Assembly (NCBI RefSeq): GCF_000022025.1 | Contig: NC_011881.1 | Span: 62,001-126,000 of the forward strand | Direction of reading: 5' to 3' | Source: Pseudarthrobacter chlorophenolicus A6 | GTDB lineage: Bacteria; Actinomycetota; Actinomycetes; Actinomycetales; Micrococcaceae | DNA: 64,000 nt | Part shown: one piece after another, positions 8,411-18,139 of the stretch | Layout of the letters: every line of letters begins with the position of its first letter | Numbering within the stretch: the stretch's first letter is position 1 | Notes under the pieces: model-generated | Seen by the model: only the letters and a program-made list of their open reading frames with translations | Told to the model about the DNA's origin: nothing | The model's database searches: none | Program-made: the position numbers and the translations under genes

Positions 8411-10176
8411 GCGCACCGAACCGCAAAGGAATGGGCCTCGAAGATGCCCTGCTGGTCTGGCTGGCCATCGCTGCCATCGTCGTCTTCGGCGGCGGGACCT
8501 ACGCCGCCGTCCACCTCGGGTCCTGGATGGCGGGCATCACCAAGCCCCCAGCTCACCCCATCGACCTCATAGCCGGCCTCATCAAAGGCCGGATTCCCTG
8601 GCCCACCCAATCCACCATCGTCGTCTGCGTCATGGCCGCCCTGATCCTCGCGCTTGCCATTGTCGTGCTCGTGGCCTGGCGGAAAGGGGCATCCAAGCGT
8701 GCCCGTGTCGACAAGGCGGCCCGCTACCTGGGCCGCGGCAAAGCCCTCGACGCGTTCTCCGAAAAAGGGGCGCAGGCCAAAGCCGACCGTCTCGGGATCA
8801 ACGACAACCCAGGGATCGTCGTCGGCAAGGTCGTCTCCACCGGACAGAAGTTCGTCCAGTCATGGGAAGACCTCAGCCTCGACATCTGGGGACCCCGAAC
8901 GGGTAAGTCCACCTCCCGGGTGATGCCCGCAATCCTGGACGCGCCCGGCGCCGTTGTCTCGACGTCGAACAAGCGTGACGTCGTGGACGGCACCCGCGGC
9001 GTCCGCGAGAACGCGGCCCCGGTTTGGGTCTTCGATCCGCAGAAGATCGCCCAGGAAGAACCGGACTGGTGGTGGAACCCCCTCTCCTACGTCACGGACG
9101 AAGAGAAGGCCTACAAACTCACCCAACACTTCGCTGCCGGCTCACGGGTGCCCGGCTCAAAACCGGACGCCTACTTCGACCCCAAAGCCGAGGACATCCT
9201 TTCCTCGTACTTCCTCGCCGCAGCCCTCGGTGGCCTGCCGATCACCCAGGTCTACCTGTGGGTGACAGAGCAGGTCAGCCAGGAACCCATCGAAATCCTC
9301 CGGGAGCACGACTACGAGCTGCAGTACAAAGGCTTGGAGTCCACGCTAAAGCTGGCCGACAAACAGCGCGACGGTATCTTCGGTACCGCCGAAAAGATGA
9401 TCCAGTGCCTCAAGAGCCGGAACACGCTCCGCTGGGTCGCCCCGACAGGCGGCGCAAGCGTGGCAGGGGATGCGCGACGGCAATTCAACCCGCACGCCTT
9501 CGCCGCCTCCCAGGAAACGATCTACATCCTTTCCAAGGAAGGGGCAGGATCGGCCGCCCCGCTCACCACAGCGCTGACCGTGGCAATCGCCGAGGCAATG
9601 GAGGAACGGGCCGAGCGCAGCGGCGGGCGCCTGCCCAAACCGGCACTGTTCGCCTTGGACGAGCTGGCCAACGTTGTCAGGTGGGCTGGCCTGCCGGACC
9701 AATTCAGCCACTACGGCTCAAAAGGACTGATCGTCATGGGCATCCTGCAGTCCTGGTCCCAGGGCGTCGAGCTCTGGGGAGAGGCGAACATGCGGAAGAT
9801 CTGGTCGGCCGCGAACGTCAAAGTCTACGGCGGCGGCGTCGCCGAGGAAGGGTTCCTCCGCGCACTCTCCGACCTGATCGGAGACTACAGCTACATCAAT
9901 ATCTCCGTCTCCTCCGGGAAGTCCGGATCCAGCCGCTCCCGGCAGGAGGCCAAGGAACGGATCTTCGACGTCTCCAACCTGGCCGAGCTGGACCGCGGCC
10001 GCGCCGTGATCCTCGCCTCCGGCGCACCAGCCACCCTGGTCAGGACCATGCCCTGGTACACCGGCCCCCACAAAGAAGCCGTCGAAGCATCAATCAAAAA
10101 GTACAGCCCCCAGCCGGAGGAAGAACCGGTACCGGTGGCAGCGGCACCGGCCGCCAATCCCTGGGTCACCGGGTAG
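8407..10176 (+). CDS. TraG/VirD4-type coupling protein
   Basis: A GTG-started 589-residue protein (start set by GAAGGAGG and by GTGA overlap with the preceding stop). Two N-terminal transmembrane helices (about 14-45 and 70-98) precede a cytoplasmic ATPase with Walker A GPRTGKST (162-169) and Walker B ALDELANV (Asp418-Glu419). This is the TraG/VirD4 type IV coupling protein plan with a TraM-recognition-like C-terminal domain. It recruits the relaxosome to the channel. No relaxase gene is visible in the window. The C-terminus is Pro/Ala/Glu-rich. Confidence 0.9.
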   Translation: MSAPNRKGMGLEDALLVWLAIAAIVVFGGGTYAAVHLGSWMAGITKPPAHPIDLIAGLIKGRIPWPTQSTIVVCVMAALILALAIVVLVAWRKGASKRARVDKAARYLGRGKALDAFSEKGAQAKADRLGINDNPGIVVGKVVSTGQKFVQSWEDLSLDIWGPRTGKSTSRVMPAILDAPGAVVSTSNKRDVVDGTRGVRENAAPVWVFDPQKIAQEEPDWWWNPLSYVTDEEKAYKLTQHFAAGSRVPGSKPDAYFDPKAEDILSSYFLAAALGGLPITQVYLWVTEQVSQEPIEILREHDYELQYKGLESTLKLADKQRDGIFGTAEKMIQCLKSRNTLRWVAPTGGASVAGDARRQFNPHAFAASQETIYILSKEGAGSAAPLTTALTVAIAEAMEERAERSGGRLPKPALFALDELANVVRWAGLPDQFSHYGSKGLIVMGILQSWSQGVELWGEANMRKIWSAANVKVYGGGVAEEGFLRALSDLIGDYSYINISVSSGKSGSSRSRQEAKERIFDVSNLAELDRGRAVILASGAPATLVRTMPWYTGPHKEAVEASIKKYSPQPEEEPVPVAAAPAANPWVTG

Positions 10177-10187
10177 GGGAGCAGGGC

Positions 10188-10628
10188 ATGACGATCGACA
10201 TCGGCCGGTTCGGCGAAGCACCCGGCCCGGACGTAGAGGCACCCGGGGATAACCCCGGCCAGGAGCAGAAGCCGCCGGAACTGGTTTACGGTTCAGCCGA
10301 GGAATTCCTTCACGAGCAACTGCTGCCCACCTACGTCCGCGACGTCGACGGACGCGCCGCCAAATGGTGCCTCGAGTGGTACTTCCACCCCGAAGCGGTC
10401 TCCCGGGTGGAAGCTCTCTGGCGGTCCTGGGAACACCTCCGGCTCGACGGGGCAACCGGCATTAGCGTCTGGTTCAGAGACCACGCGGACCATCACATGG
10501 GTGTGCTATTGGACCCACGGGGACCGTTCTATAAATGCGACATGCAAAAACACCGCGACCCCGAACACCTCGAACCCAAAAAGGCGCCCGCAGGCTGGTT
10601 CCCGGACGTCCGGACTATTCCTGCCTGA
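10188..10628 (+). CDS. DUF4913-family protein, end of conjugation operon
   Basis: A 146-residue soluble protein starting 11 bp after the coupling gene behind AGGGGAGCAGG. The conserved-looking core (VRDVDGRAAKWCLEWYFHPEA, then HADHHMGVLLDPRGPF) matches the small DUF4913 family that commonly trails TraG-like genes in actinobacterial plasmids. Function is unknown. It is the last gene before the terminator at 10674-10704. Confidence 0.75.
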   Translation: MTIDIGRFGEAPGPDVEAPGDNPGQEQKPPELVYGSAEEFLHEQLLPTYVRDVDGRAAKWCLEWYFHPEAVSRVEALWRSWEHLRLDGATGISVWFRDHADHHMGVLLDPRGPFYKCDMQKHRDPEHLEPKKAPAGWFPDVRTIPA

Positions 10629-10673
10629 AAGGCATCAGCTGCACGGCTATTTGTAGCCGCTACCAAAACAATC

Positions 10674-10704
10674 AGGGCCGGAATCCGTAATGGATTCCGG
10701 CCCT
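10674..10704. terminator. Bidirectional intrinsic terminator between the transfer operon and lsr2
   Basis: Perfect 13-bp stem (10674-10686 with 10692-10704) and 5-nt loop GTAAT. On the plus strand it is followed by TGATTCTTGTTTT; on the minus strand by GATTGTTTTGG. It lies between convergent genes and can serve both. Confidence 0.85.
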
Positions 10705-10723
10705 TGATTCTTGTTTTCCGGCT

Positions 10724-11053
10724 TTAGTGCGCGGCTTCGTACTTCTCTACAACGTCCGCCTGGATACGGCCGCGCGTGTTGACCTGGATGCCATTCTCGG
10801 CCGCCCACATCCGCACCGCCTTGGCATCAGGGCCTCCATGCGAGGACTTGGTACGGACCGCGGGGCGACCACGACCGCCGGCCACTTTGCGCCCAGCTTC
10901 GGTAAAGCGAGCCAGAGCGTCACGTAGTTCATTAGCGTGCCCCTCGTTGAGATCAATTTCATATTCACTGCCGTCGAGGGCGAAAGATAGGGTTTCGGTA
11001 GCTTTCGAACCGTCAATATCATCTTCCAGCAGCACGACTGTCTTTTTTGCCAT
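10724..11053 (-). CDS. lsr2: Lsr2-family nucleoid-associated protein
   Basis: A 109-residue protein with the Lsr2 layout: an N-terminal oligomerisation domain starting MAKKTVVLLEDDIDGS, a basic Gly/Arg hinge (GGRGRPAVR), and a C-terminal DNA-binding domain with MWAAENGIQVNTRGRIQ, whose RGR is the minor-groove AT-hook-like element. Lsr2 silences AT-rich, horizontally acquired DNA in Actinobacteria. A plasmid copy beside a transfer operon may lower the cost of carrying foreign DNA. It converges on the conjugation operon. Confidence 0.93.
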   Translation of the reverse strand: MAKKTVVLLEDDIDGSKATETLSFALDGSEYEIDLNEGHANELRDALARFTEAGRKVAGGRGRPAVRTKSSHGGPDAKAVRMWAAENGIQVNTRGRIQADVVEKYEAAH

Positions 11054-11660
11054 GAATTAAGGCTATCAGTCTGCTGACTATCGCGATTCCTCACTTATCC
11101 AGACCGCCGCTCGGAATGCGAGCAGTCCACAGTTGGGGGTCAATCCGGGTTATCCACGGCTGGAATCGGGAGCCCTTGGGCAGCTCCCTTAGCAGCAGTA
11201 GCGGTGGAATAACCCATCAGGATTGTCCCCGGCTGTGGGCAGCGAAACCTTCTATCCAAAGGCCCATGGACAATTGCGCAACAACTTGTTGCGCACAATC
11301 GCTGAGGCCCCCGGCAACATCAGAGCGGCCGGCTGTCAGGTTTGAATCTAAGACTAGGGCTAGGGGACTGTAAGAAACCGCCCTCACGACCCTATTCTGA
11401 CGCTCCTCTGGAAGCTGCCTGACGTCAGGTTGGGGTGTACCTAACCGGACCGTCTCCCTGCCCGTAAGCCAGGCTCTCTCTGCACGGGCGCCAGTAGCAC
11501 GAGCCGTGGTGGCAGGGGCATCTCAAGGGAGTGAGTCCGGAAACCCGAGTTCAGAAACAAAGTTGGACACAACCTGCAAAGGTTGTATCTCCTGACGCCA
11601 ACGAGTCCGCAGTCACGAGTGTTGATCCAGCGTTGCCCTTGACCACGTACACTTCAGACT
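11054..11660. other. 607-bp non-coding region, possible origin or control region
   Basis: No convincing gene. It holds the lsr2 promoter region, two sequences one base away from the DnaA box TTATCCACA (CTTATCCAG near 11094 and TTATCCACG near 11150), a perfect palindrome at 11275-11295 and a 12-bp palindrome CCTGACGTCAGG at 11418-11429, then the leader of the AraC gene. An origin or transfer-control role is only a suggestion; no replication initiator gene is visible. Confidence 0.4.
11275..11295. promoter_or_regulatory. Perfect 21-bp palindrome TGCGCAACAA-C-TTGTTGCGCA
   Basis: Two perfect 10-bp arms around a single C, in non-coding DNA between lsr2 and the AraC gene. There is no T-run, so it is not an obvious terminator. 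It looks like a dimeric protein-binding site or an origin or transfer element. Confidence 0.6.
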
Positions 11661-12623
11661 ATGACGCAGCCCATACCAGGTGTGCGCCCGAACGGCTTGA
11701 CCCGGTTCTCGACGGCGGGGTTGCCCGAGGCACGGCGGATCGCAATGTGGGAAGAGCACAATGCGCGCGCCCTGGTCGGGCTGCAGGCCCGAACACTGGC
11801 GGGTGGCGGGTTGAAAGCTACCGAGCTGAATTTGAACCTGCCCCGGCTGCAGGTGGCCCAGGTTTGGGGCAATCCGCACGTTGTAGAACGGTCAGCGCGG
11901 GAAATTGCTGCGCATCCAGCTGATGCCGTGGTCGCGTACTTCACGTTGGAGGGCGAGGGCTTCTTCTATCACCAGGACGGCTGCGAAATCCTCAGGCCGG
12001 GCGAGGCAATCCTCTATGACGCGGACCAGCCGTTCATGCGCGGATTTTCGCACGGATTGAAGGAGCTGGCCCTGAAGATTCCCCGCAGTACCCTGAGGGA
12101 ACTCACGCGGCAGTCTGGGCTGAAACGCCCCAAGGTTTTTGGCTTCCATGGCCCCCAGGCGGAGCGTATATACGCCGGCGCCCTGGCCTCTTCCCTCGGT
12201 GCCGCGTTGTCCGGACGGGCCGGGGACTGGGACGAACTAGAAAACACGGCGCTGGAACTGCTCGCCGTCACCCTCGGCGCTCCCGCAGGACCGGCCGGAC
12301 ATCTGGCCGCTGCGCAGGCATTTATCTCTCTTCAATCCGCAGATCCGCAGCTGTCGGCCGGGCGAATTGCTGCAGCCGTCGGCATTTCCGAACGCCAGCT
12401 CTCACGCATCTTCGCGGAGGGTGGCACCAGCGTACCGCGAGCTATTCTCAATGCGAGGCTAGAGGCGGCCCGGCAGCAGTTACTCTCCCCGGCAGCCGCC
12501 CGGATTCCTCTGAGCGCCCTGGCGCTGCAGCAGGGGTTTGCCTCGCAGGCGCATTTTTCTCGCGTCTATAAGGAGAAATTCGGCCTCTCCCCGCTGCAGG
12601 ACCGCCGGTCCGCCAGCGACTAA
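11661..12623 (+). CDS. AraC-family transcriptional regulator of the adjacent catabolic genes
   Basis: A 320-residue regulator: an N-terminal AraC-type ligand-binding domain (about 20-190, with a cupin-like FTLEGEGFFYHQDG strand pair) and a C-terminal double helix-turn-helix (about 215-315). The first HTH is IAAAVGISERQLSRIF; the second region carries LALQQGFASQAHFSRVYKEK and ends GLSP. The organisation resembles the NphR-type activators of phenol and nitrophenol genes. It lies 223 bp upstream of, and on the same strand as, the hydroxylase-reductase-dioxygenase genes it probably activates. Corynebacterium rolHMD instead uses a TetR repressor. Confidence 0.85.
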   Translation: MTQPIPGVRPNGLTRFSTAGLPEARRIAMWEEHNARALVGLQARTLAGGGLKATELNLNLPRLQVAQVWGNPHVVERSAREIAAHPADAVVAYFTLEGEGFFYHQDGCEILRPGEAILYDADQPFMRGFSHGLKELALKIPRSTLRELTRQSGLKRPKVFGFHGPQAERIYAGALASSLGAALSGRAGDWDELENTALELLAVTLGAPAGPAGHLAAAQAFISLQSADPQLSAGRIAAAVGISERQLSRIFAEGGTSVPRAILNARLEAARQQLLSPAAARIPLSALALQQGFASQAHFSRVYKEKFGLSPLQDRRSASD

Positions 12624-12846
12624 TGAGTCATATTGTTGGAGCATCCTCTCCTCTTGGTCAGCCGAACCTTACAGGCGAGTATTGTGCTGCAGGTCATGAG
12701 GGTGTCCGACGTGACTTTTTACCCCAATCCGCCCAGCTTTTGCTTGATTCCGCCGATAACGGCGCGACACCGCTTGGCTGCGGAATGACCTGAAACACTC
12801 GGAAGTAGTCCGGAACAAGACCGGCTGTTGAAGTGGAGTGTAAGCA

Positions 12847-14643
12847 ATGGTGCTTTTCAATGACGGGGTCTCTGAGACCGAGATCCCAGACTCAGCCGTC
12901 GTTGAGACGGATGTCCTTATCGTTGGCTCAGGCCCGGCCGGGTCGTCGGCCGCGCTTTTCCTGTCCTCGTTGGGCGTGCCCAACATTGTGATCACGAAAT
13001 ACCGGTGGACGGCGAACACGCCCCGGGCGCACATCACGAACCAGCGGACCATGGAAATTTTTCGAGATCTGGGCATTGAGGACCAGGTGCTGGCTGACGC
13101 GACTCCGCATCATATGATCGGGGACACCGTCTTCTGTACCTCCATTGCAGGGGAGGAAATCGGCCGAATCCTCACGTGGGGCAACCATCCCGCGCGTCAC
13201 GCGGACTATGAGCTGGCCTCGCCGTCGCTGAACTGCGATATCCCTCAGACGTACCTGGAACCGATCCTGGTCAGGAATGCCACCATGCGCGGGACGCAGA
13301 CGCAGTTCTCCACTGAGTATGTCTCGCACCAACAGGATGAGGACGGCGTGACTGTGCGGGTGCTGAACCGGCTCACCGGCCATGGCTACACCATCCGCGC
13401 CAAGTATTTGATCGGGGCCGACGGTGCCCGCTCCAGGGTGGCCGCAGACGTGGGACTGCCCTACGAGGGGCGGATGGATATTGCCGGTTCGATGAATATC
13501 ACTTTCAAAGCTGACATCGCAGAGTTCGTAGGGCACCGGCCCTCGGTGCTGTATTGGGTCGTTCAGCCCGGCTCCAACATCGGCGGTATCGGTGCCGGCC
13601 TGGTGCGCATGGTCCGGCCGTGGAACGAATGGCTTATAGTTTGGGGTTTCGACATCGCCCACGGCACCCCCGAGGTCTCCGAGGACGATGCCCGGCAAGT
13701 TGTCCGGAACCTGATCGGCGTACCTGACCTGGACGTGGACATCACAGGCATCTCACTCTGGGGAAACAATGAGCAGTACGCCACCCGGCTGCACGCCGGC
13801 CGCGTGTTCTGTGCCGGCGACGCAGTCCACAAGCACCCCCCGAGCAACGGGCTCGGCTCCAACACTTCCATTCAAGACTCCTACAACCTGGCGTGGAAAC
13901 TGGCCGCTGTGCTCAAGGGCCAGGCCGGGGTGGAGTTGCTGGAAACCTACACCATCGAGCGGGCGCCCGTCGCGAAGCAGATCGTGACCCGGGCGAACAA
14001 GTCTGGCCGGGAGTTCGGCAAGCTCTTCGAAGCACTCGGCATCGACAATGCCGAAACTGCCGAGGAGATGAACGCCCTGATCGAGTCGCGCAAGAACAAC
14101 ACCGCCGAAGGGGCCGCGAAGCGCCAGGCCATCCACGCGGCCATGGAGATCAAGAACTACGAATTCAACGCCCACGGGGTGGAACTCGGCCAGCATTACG
14201 ACTCCTCAGCCATCGTCCCGGACGGAACAGAGAAACCGGCACCTGCTCGCGATCCTGAGCTGTACTACGAGCCGTCTACTTATCCGGGCGGGCGACTGCC
14301 ACATGCCTGGATCGGAGATAACGTGCACAAGCACTCCACGCATGATCTGGCACCTTACGGCCAATTCACGGTTTTCACCGGCATCACCGGTGAGGACTGG
14401 ACAACTGCCGCGCAGAAAGTTAGCGAGCGGCTCGGCGTCACGATCGGGTCCGTCGTCATCGGCCCGGGACAGGACGTCACCGACCTGTACTTCGATTGGG
14501 CCAAACTGCGTGAAGTGGCCGAAAGCGGTGCGGTACTGGTCCGTCCAGACAAGCACGTCGGCTGGCGCGCGGACCGCTTGGCGGACGACCCCGAAGGTGC
14601 CCTTTACGCCGCCGTCGCCGCAATCCTGAACCGGGAGAACTGA
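12847..14643 (+). CDS. FAD-dependent phenol/resorcinol hydroxylase (RolH/TfdB-like)
   Basis: A 598-residue class A flavoprotein aromatic hydroxylase. Motifs: GSGPAG (G27, G29, G32) for FAD, GADGARSR (Asp192-Gly193), and CAGDAVHKHPP (Asp325). The C-terminal thioredoxin-like domain (about 430-598) is that of phenol 2-monooxygenase/2,4-dichlorophenol 6-monooxygenase. The order hydroxylase, maleylacetate reductase, hydroxyquinol dioxygenase is that of the resorcinol operon rolHMD, so resorcinol to hydroxyquinol is the leading reaction; a halogenated or alkyl phenol is the alternative. Start ATG follows GTGGAG. The next ATG lies 3 bp beyond its stop. Confidence 0.85.
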   Translation: MVLFNDGVSETEIPDSAVVETDVLIVGSGPAGSSAALFLSSLGVPNIVITKYRWTANTPRAHITNQRTMEIFRDLGIEDQVLADATPHHMIGDTVFCTSIAGEEIGRILTWGNHPARHADYELASPSLNCDIPQTYLEPILVRNATMRGTQTQFSTEYVSHQQDEDGVTVRVLNRLTGHGYTIRAKYLIGADGARSRVAADVGLPYEGRMDIAGSMNITFKADIAEFVGHRPSVLYWVVQPGSNIGGIGAGLVRMVRPWNEWLIVWGFDIAHGTPEVSEDDARQVVRNLIGVPDLDVDITGISLWGNNEQYATRLHAGRVFCAGDAVHKHPPSNGLGSNTSIQDSYNLAWKLAAVLKGQAGVELLETYTIERAPVAKQIVTRANKSGREFGKLFEALGIDNAETAEEMNALIESRKNNTAEGAAKRQAIHAAMEIKNYEFNAHGVELGQHYDSSAIVPDGTEKPAPARDPELYYEPSTYPGGRLPHAWIGDNVHKHSTHDLAPYGQFTVFTGITGEDWTTAAQKVSERLGVTIGSVVIGPGQDVTDLYFDWAKLREVAESGAVLVRPDKHVGWRADRLADDPEGALYAAVAAILNREN

Positions 14644-14646
14644 CCC

Positions 14647-15723
14647 ATGAGCCTGACTTTTGAGCATGTGACCTTGGGCCAGCGCGTTCTCTTCGGCACC
14701 GGCAATGCCGCTGCGAACCTTGCCGCCGAGGTCGCCCGGCTGGGCGCACAGCGGGTGATGGTCATCGCCTCTGACTTCGAGACCGACATAGCCCGTACAG
14801 TCGCTACCGGCATCGAGGTGGCACTGTGGCACCACGATGTGGTGATGCACGTTCCCATCGAGACCGCCGAGAAAGCACGCGCCGCCGCGGCCGGGCACGG
14901 CATCGACCTGCTCGTGAGCGTCGGCGGCGGCTCGACCACAGGCTTGGCGAAGGCCGTGGCGATGACTACCCGAATCCCGGTCATCGCCGTGCCCACCACC
15001 TATGCCGGATCAGAAGCGACCAACGTGTGGGGCCTGACCGAGGCATCCCGGAAAACCACCGGGGTGGACGACGCCGTACTGCCGGTCACGGTCATCTACG
15101 ACGCGGCCCTGACCCTGTCCCTGCCGGTAGACATGTCCGTCGCCTCCGGCCTGAACGGCATGGCCCACTGCATCGACTCGATGTGGGCGCCCCACATGGA
15201 CCCGATCAACGCCGCACTTAGCGCCGAAGGCATCCGCGCCCTCAGTTCCGGCCTGCCCTTGATCGTGGATGACCCTACCGGAACTGAGGGACGCGAGCAG
15301 GCTCTTTACGGTGCGTACCTGTCCGCGGTCGCGTTCGCCTCCGCCGGGTCCGGGCTGCACCACAAGATCTGCCACGTCCTGGGCGGCACGTTCAACCTGC
15401 CCCACGCCCAGACCCACGCCACCGTGCTGCCCTACGTGCTGGCCTTCAACTCTCCCTTTGCTGCCGACGCTGAGGCCCGCATCGCCGCAGCGTTCGGCAC
15501 CGCCGACGCCCTCACCGGACTCCAGAACCTCCGCAAACGCCTGGACGCGCCCAAAGCGTTGTCTGATTACGGCTTCACCGCCGACGGGATCGCTGAGGCC
15601 GTGACCGTCATTCTCCCGGCCGTCCCGGCGTCCAACCCGCGCGCCGTCACCGCAGAGAACCTCAGCCGCCTCGTCCAGGCGGCCCTGACCGGCGAAGAGC
15701 CCCAAGTCCTTTTGGACCTCTAA
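14647..15723 (+). CDS. Maleylacetate reductase 1 (iron-type alcohol dehydrogenase family)
   Basis: A 358-residue enzyme of the Fe-ADH superfamily: nucleotide-binding SVGGGSTTGLAKA (about residues 91-103), AVPTTYAGSEATNVWG, and a His-containing region with AHCIDSMWAP and GLHHKICHVLGG. Maleylacetate reductase converts maleylacetate to 3-oxoadipate with NAD(P)H. SD GGAGAA overlaps the end of the hydroxylase gene, indicating an operon. It is one of three paralogues in the window (also 26329 and 45426), each tied to its own ring-cleavage enzyme. Confidence 0.92.
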   Translation: MSLTFEHVTLGQRVLFGTGNAAANLAAEVARLGAQRVMVIASDFETDIARTVATGIEVALWHHDVVMHVPIETAEKARAAAAGHGIDLLVSVGGGSTTGLAKAVAMTTRIPVIAVPTTYAGSEATNVWGLTEASRKTTGVDDAVLPVTVIYDAALTLSLPVDMSVASGLNGMAHCIDSMWAPHMDPINAALSAEGIRALSSGLPLIVDDPTGTEGREQALYGAYLSAVAFASAGSGLHHKICHVLGGTFNLPHAQTHATVLPYVLAFNSPFAADAEARIAAAFGTADALTGLQNLRKRLDAPKALSDYGFTADGIAEAVTVILPAVPASNPRAVTAENLSRLVQAALTGEEPQVLLDL

Positions 15724-15793
15724 CTCGGGTTCCTTGCCCGGTCGCCGGCCGAGCCGCCAGCACAAACCCACCCTCGAACCACAGGAGTAAAGC

Positions 15794-16705
15794 ATGTCGG
15801 GAATCATCCATGCCGGCGCCGGCATCAGCCCGGAACAGGCCGCCGTCGAACAAAAACTCGTGGACACCGTCATCGCGTCCTTCGACAAAACCCAGGACCC
15901 GCGTCTGAAGAAGGTCATGCAGTCCCTGACCCGGCACCTGCACAACTTCGTCCGCGAAGTCCGTCTCACCGAGGACGAGTGGAACACCGGGATCGAATTC
16001 CTCACCGCCGCCGGGCACATCACCGATGACAAACGCCAGGAATTCATCCTGCTCTCGGACGTCCTGGGCCTGTCCATGCAGACCGTCGCGATCAACAACA
16101 AGGCCTACAAAGGCGCCACCGAGGCCACCGTCTTCGGCCCGTTCTTTATCGAAGACGCACCCGAAATCCCCCTAGGCGGAGACATCGCCGGCGGCGCCCA
16201 CGGCCAGCCCTGCTGGGTCGAGGGCACCATCACCGACACCTCCGGGAACCCTGTGCCGGGCGCCCGCATCGAGGTCTGGGAAGCGGACGAAGACGGCTTC
16301 TATGACGTCCAATACGCCGACGCGCGCGTTGCCGGACGCGCCTACCTCTACGCCGACGACCACGGCAGATACTCCTTCTGGGGACTCACCCCCACCCCGT
16401 ACCCCATCCCGCACGACGGGCCAGTGGGCAAGATGCTTGAGGCGGCCGGGCGCTCACCAGTCCGCACTTCCCACCTGCACTTCATGGTCACCGCCCACGG
16501 TCTGCGGACCCTCGTGACCCACATCTTCGTCGAGGGAGACCCGCAGATCGAAATTGGGGACTCAGTGTTCGGCGTCAAAGACTCCCTGATCAAACGCTTC
16601 GAACCCCAGCCGGCAGGCACACCCACCCCCGACGGCCGGGACCTGGGCAACCAGACCTGGGCACGCACCCGCTTCGACGTGGTCCTCGCCCCCGCCCTCG
16701 CATGA
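15794..16705 (+). CDS. Hydroxyquinol 1,2-dioxygenase 1 (intradiol)
   Basis: A 303-residue intradiol dioxygenase with an N-terminal helical dimerisation domain (about 15-105) and a catalytic beta domain. The Fe(III) ligands are visible with family spacing: Tyr170 (in DGFYDVQY), Tyr203 (in TPYPIPHDG), His227 and His229 (in SHLHF). It opens hydroxyquinol (1,2,4-trihydroxybenzene) between carbons 1 and 2 to give maleylacetate, the substrate of the reductase just upstream. SD CAGGAG precedes the ATG. It closely resembles the second copy at 18859-19773. Confidence 0.93.
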   Translation: MSGIIHAGAGISPEQAAVEQKLVDTVIASFDKTQDPRLKKVMQSLTRHLHNFVREVRLTEDEWNTGIEFLTAAGHITDDKRQEFILLSDVLGLSMQTVAINNKAYKGATEATVFGPFFIEDAPEIPLGGDIAGGAHGQPCWVEGTITDTSGNPVPGARIEVWEADEDGFYDVQYADARVAGRAYLYADDHGRYSFWGLTPTPYPIPHDGPVGKMLEAAGRSPVRTSHLHFMVTAHGLRTLVTHIFVEGDPQIEIGDSVFGVKDSLIKRFEPQPAGTPTPDGRDLGNQTWARTRFDVVLAPALA

Positions 16706-16884
16706 AATGAAAGAGTTCTGCTCAAACCTAGGCAGGGCAACGTGGCTGAGCCCCAAAGTGCACGCTGCGCGTCCCCGGCAAGGAGTTAAGGCTGGCAATG
16801 GTGAGCGATCGAATGTCGACCGTACCTCCTGCTGCGGTGACTCCGAGATACGCGTCGCTCATTTGCGCTCTGCACGGCGCTCGG

Positions 16885-16931
16885 TCACCCAGCGTGCTCA
16901 CGCGCACATACCCGGTCCGCTGTCCGGCCAC
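16885..16931 (-). pseudogene. N-terminal fragment of a serine resolvase
   Basis: On the minus strand 16931-16885 reads AGQRTGYVRVSTLGD, the N-terminal strand and active-site Ser of a serine resolvase, then loses homology. The flank (GAAGGGTTGGAGC) also matches DNA ahead of the intact resolvase at 51368. It is the remains of one insertion, separate from the longer relic next to it. Confidence 0.7.
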
Positions 16932-17037
16932 TGTTGCTCCAACCCTTCGCCTGTGAGGTTGAGTTCCAGATACGTCCTACAAGGAATCGCCGCTTCGTCT
17001 CCGCGTGGTGGCGTCGGCAGGGGAGAGGCTCAGTCTT

Positions 17038-17634
17038 GCTTGGCGTGGCACAGGTACTGGTAGACGGTCTCGCAGCTGATTCGATAGTCACGGGCAAGGA
17101 CGGCCTTTGGAACACCGCTTACGGAGCGGGGACCAGTACGGCGGCACCGTTCCGGTGCGAGGATCTTTTTCCGTCTTTTGTGGGCGCCGCGCTGCTTGGC
17201 CAGGGCGATTTCTTCTTTTTGGCGTTCCGCGAGGAGCGAGCGTTCGAATTCCGCGAAGGCACCCAGGACGGGAGCATGAGGCTGGCTATAGGGGAGTCCT
17301 CACCGATGAAGACTACGTTCTCTTTGACGAAACTCCACCCCGCACGCCCTCACGGGTCAGACCATGGACGAGAGCACGTACGTCGACGAGGTTGCGGGCG
17401 AGCCGTCCATGCTGTGCCCCACCACGATGTCCCCGTCGCGGGCGAACTGGAGTAGTTCCGTGAGCTGTGGCCTGCTGGTGTCCCTGCCCGAGGCCTGTCG
17501 GTGAAGACCCGGTCAACCTGGCCGAGCTGGCGTTTCTCGTTCTGCTCCACCGTGCTAACGCACACGTACGCGAGCCGCTGTCCGCTCACCTGCGTCTCCA
17601 AACCTCGTCCTGTCAGGTTGAGGTCTAGGCTCAA
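17038..17634 (-). pseudogene. Decayed, frameshifted serine resolvase
   Basis: Reading the minus strand in shifting frames recovers nearly the whole resolvase seen intact at 51368-51934. The start is GQRLAYVCVSTVEQNEKRQ (about 17590-17535); fragments for RVFTD, the MDRLARN region, FAEFERSL and the ETVYQYL terminal helix follow down to about 17040. Several frameshifts and an internal deletion (EGQAL is lost) make it non-functional. The DNA ahead of the start also resembles that ahead of the intact gene. It sits between two catabolic modules, so it probably marks where they were joined. Confidence 0.8.
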
Positions 17635-17641
17635 CCCAGAA

Positions 17642-18139
17642 GAAGGTCAATGCTTGCCGGTCGGGTTTGTCGGGGTATGTGCCCGGAGTCTGGCACTGCC
17701 AGGTCCCTGGCCATGTCAGGAACGGCGCATCCGTTCACGCCCAAAGAGAGCAACAAATCGCTTGCCCAATCCGTGAAATGGCTCGTTGATCAACCACTGC
17801 TGACACCGCTTGGGCTTCGGCACCGTCAGGATCACATCTCAAGTTTCCTAGTGAGCGGCGGTCTCTTCGCTTCGATATTCGTCGTTGTAATGCAGTCCTA
17901 CCCAAGGAGAGGCGCAAAACTCTACGAGGATAGGCCCCTGCCAGCTATCGGTCTCTTCTTTTCGTCCTTCGGGCTTCCAGTCCTGGCCTAAGGTGTGGCT
18001 TCTTGTTGGCATCCTGGCTCCTACATAGTCGGATAATTTACGCTAGATCGGGCATAGTCAGTTCTGGTTGAGTACATAAGGTTCTTCCTGCACCCACATG
18101 CAACGGACCCGGTCGGGGACCAGAGCTGCACCGATGCAG
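17642..18139. other. Intergenic stretch with no supported gene
   Basis: Short open frames here on both strands have no recognisable domain, no convincing SD and no coupling to neighbours. I see no transposase motif. It lies between resolvase relics and the end of the next operon and probably holds insertion-sequence debris. Confidence 0.35.
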
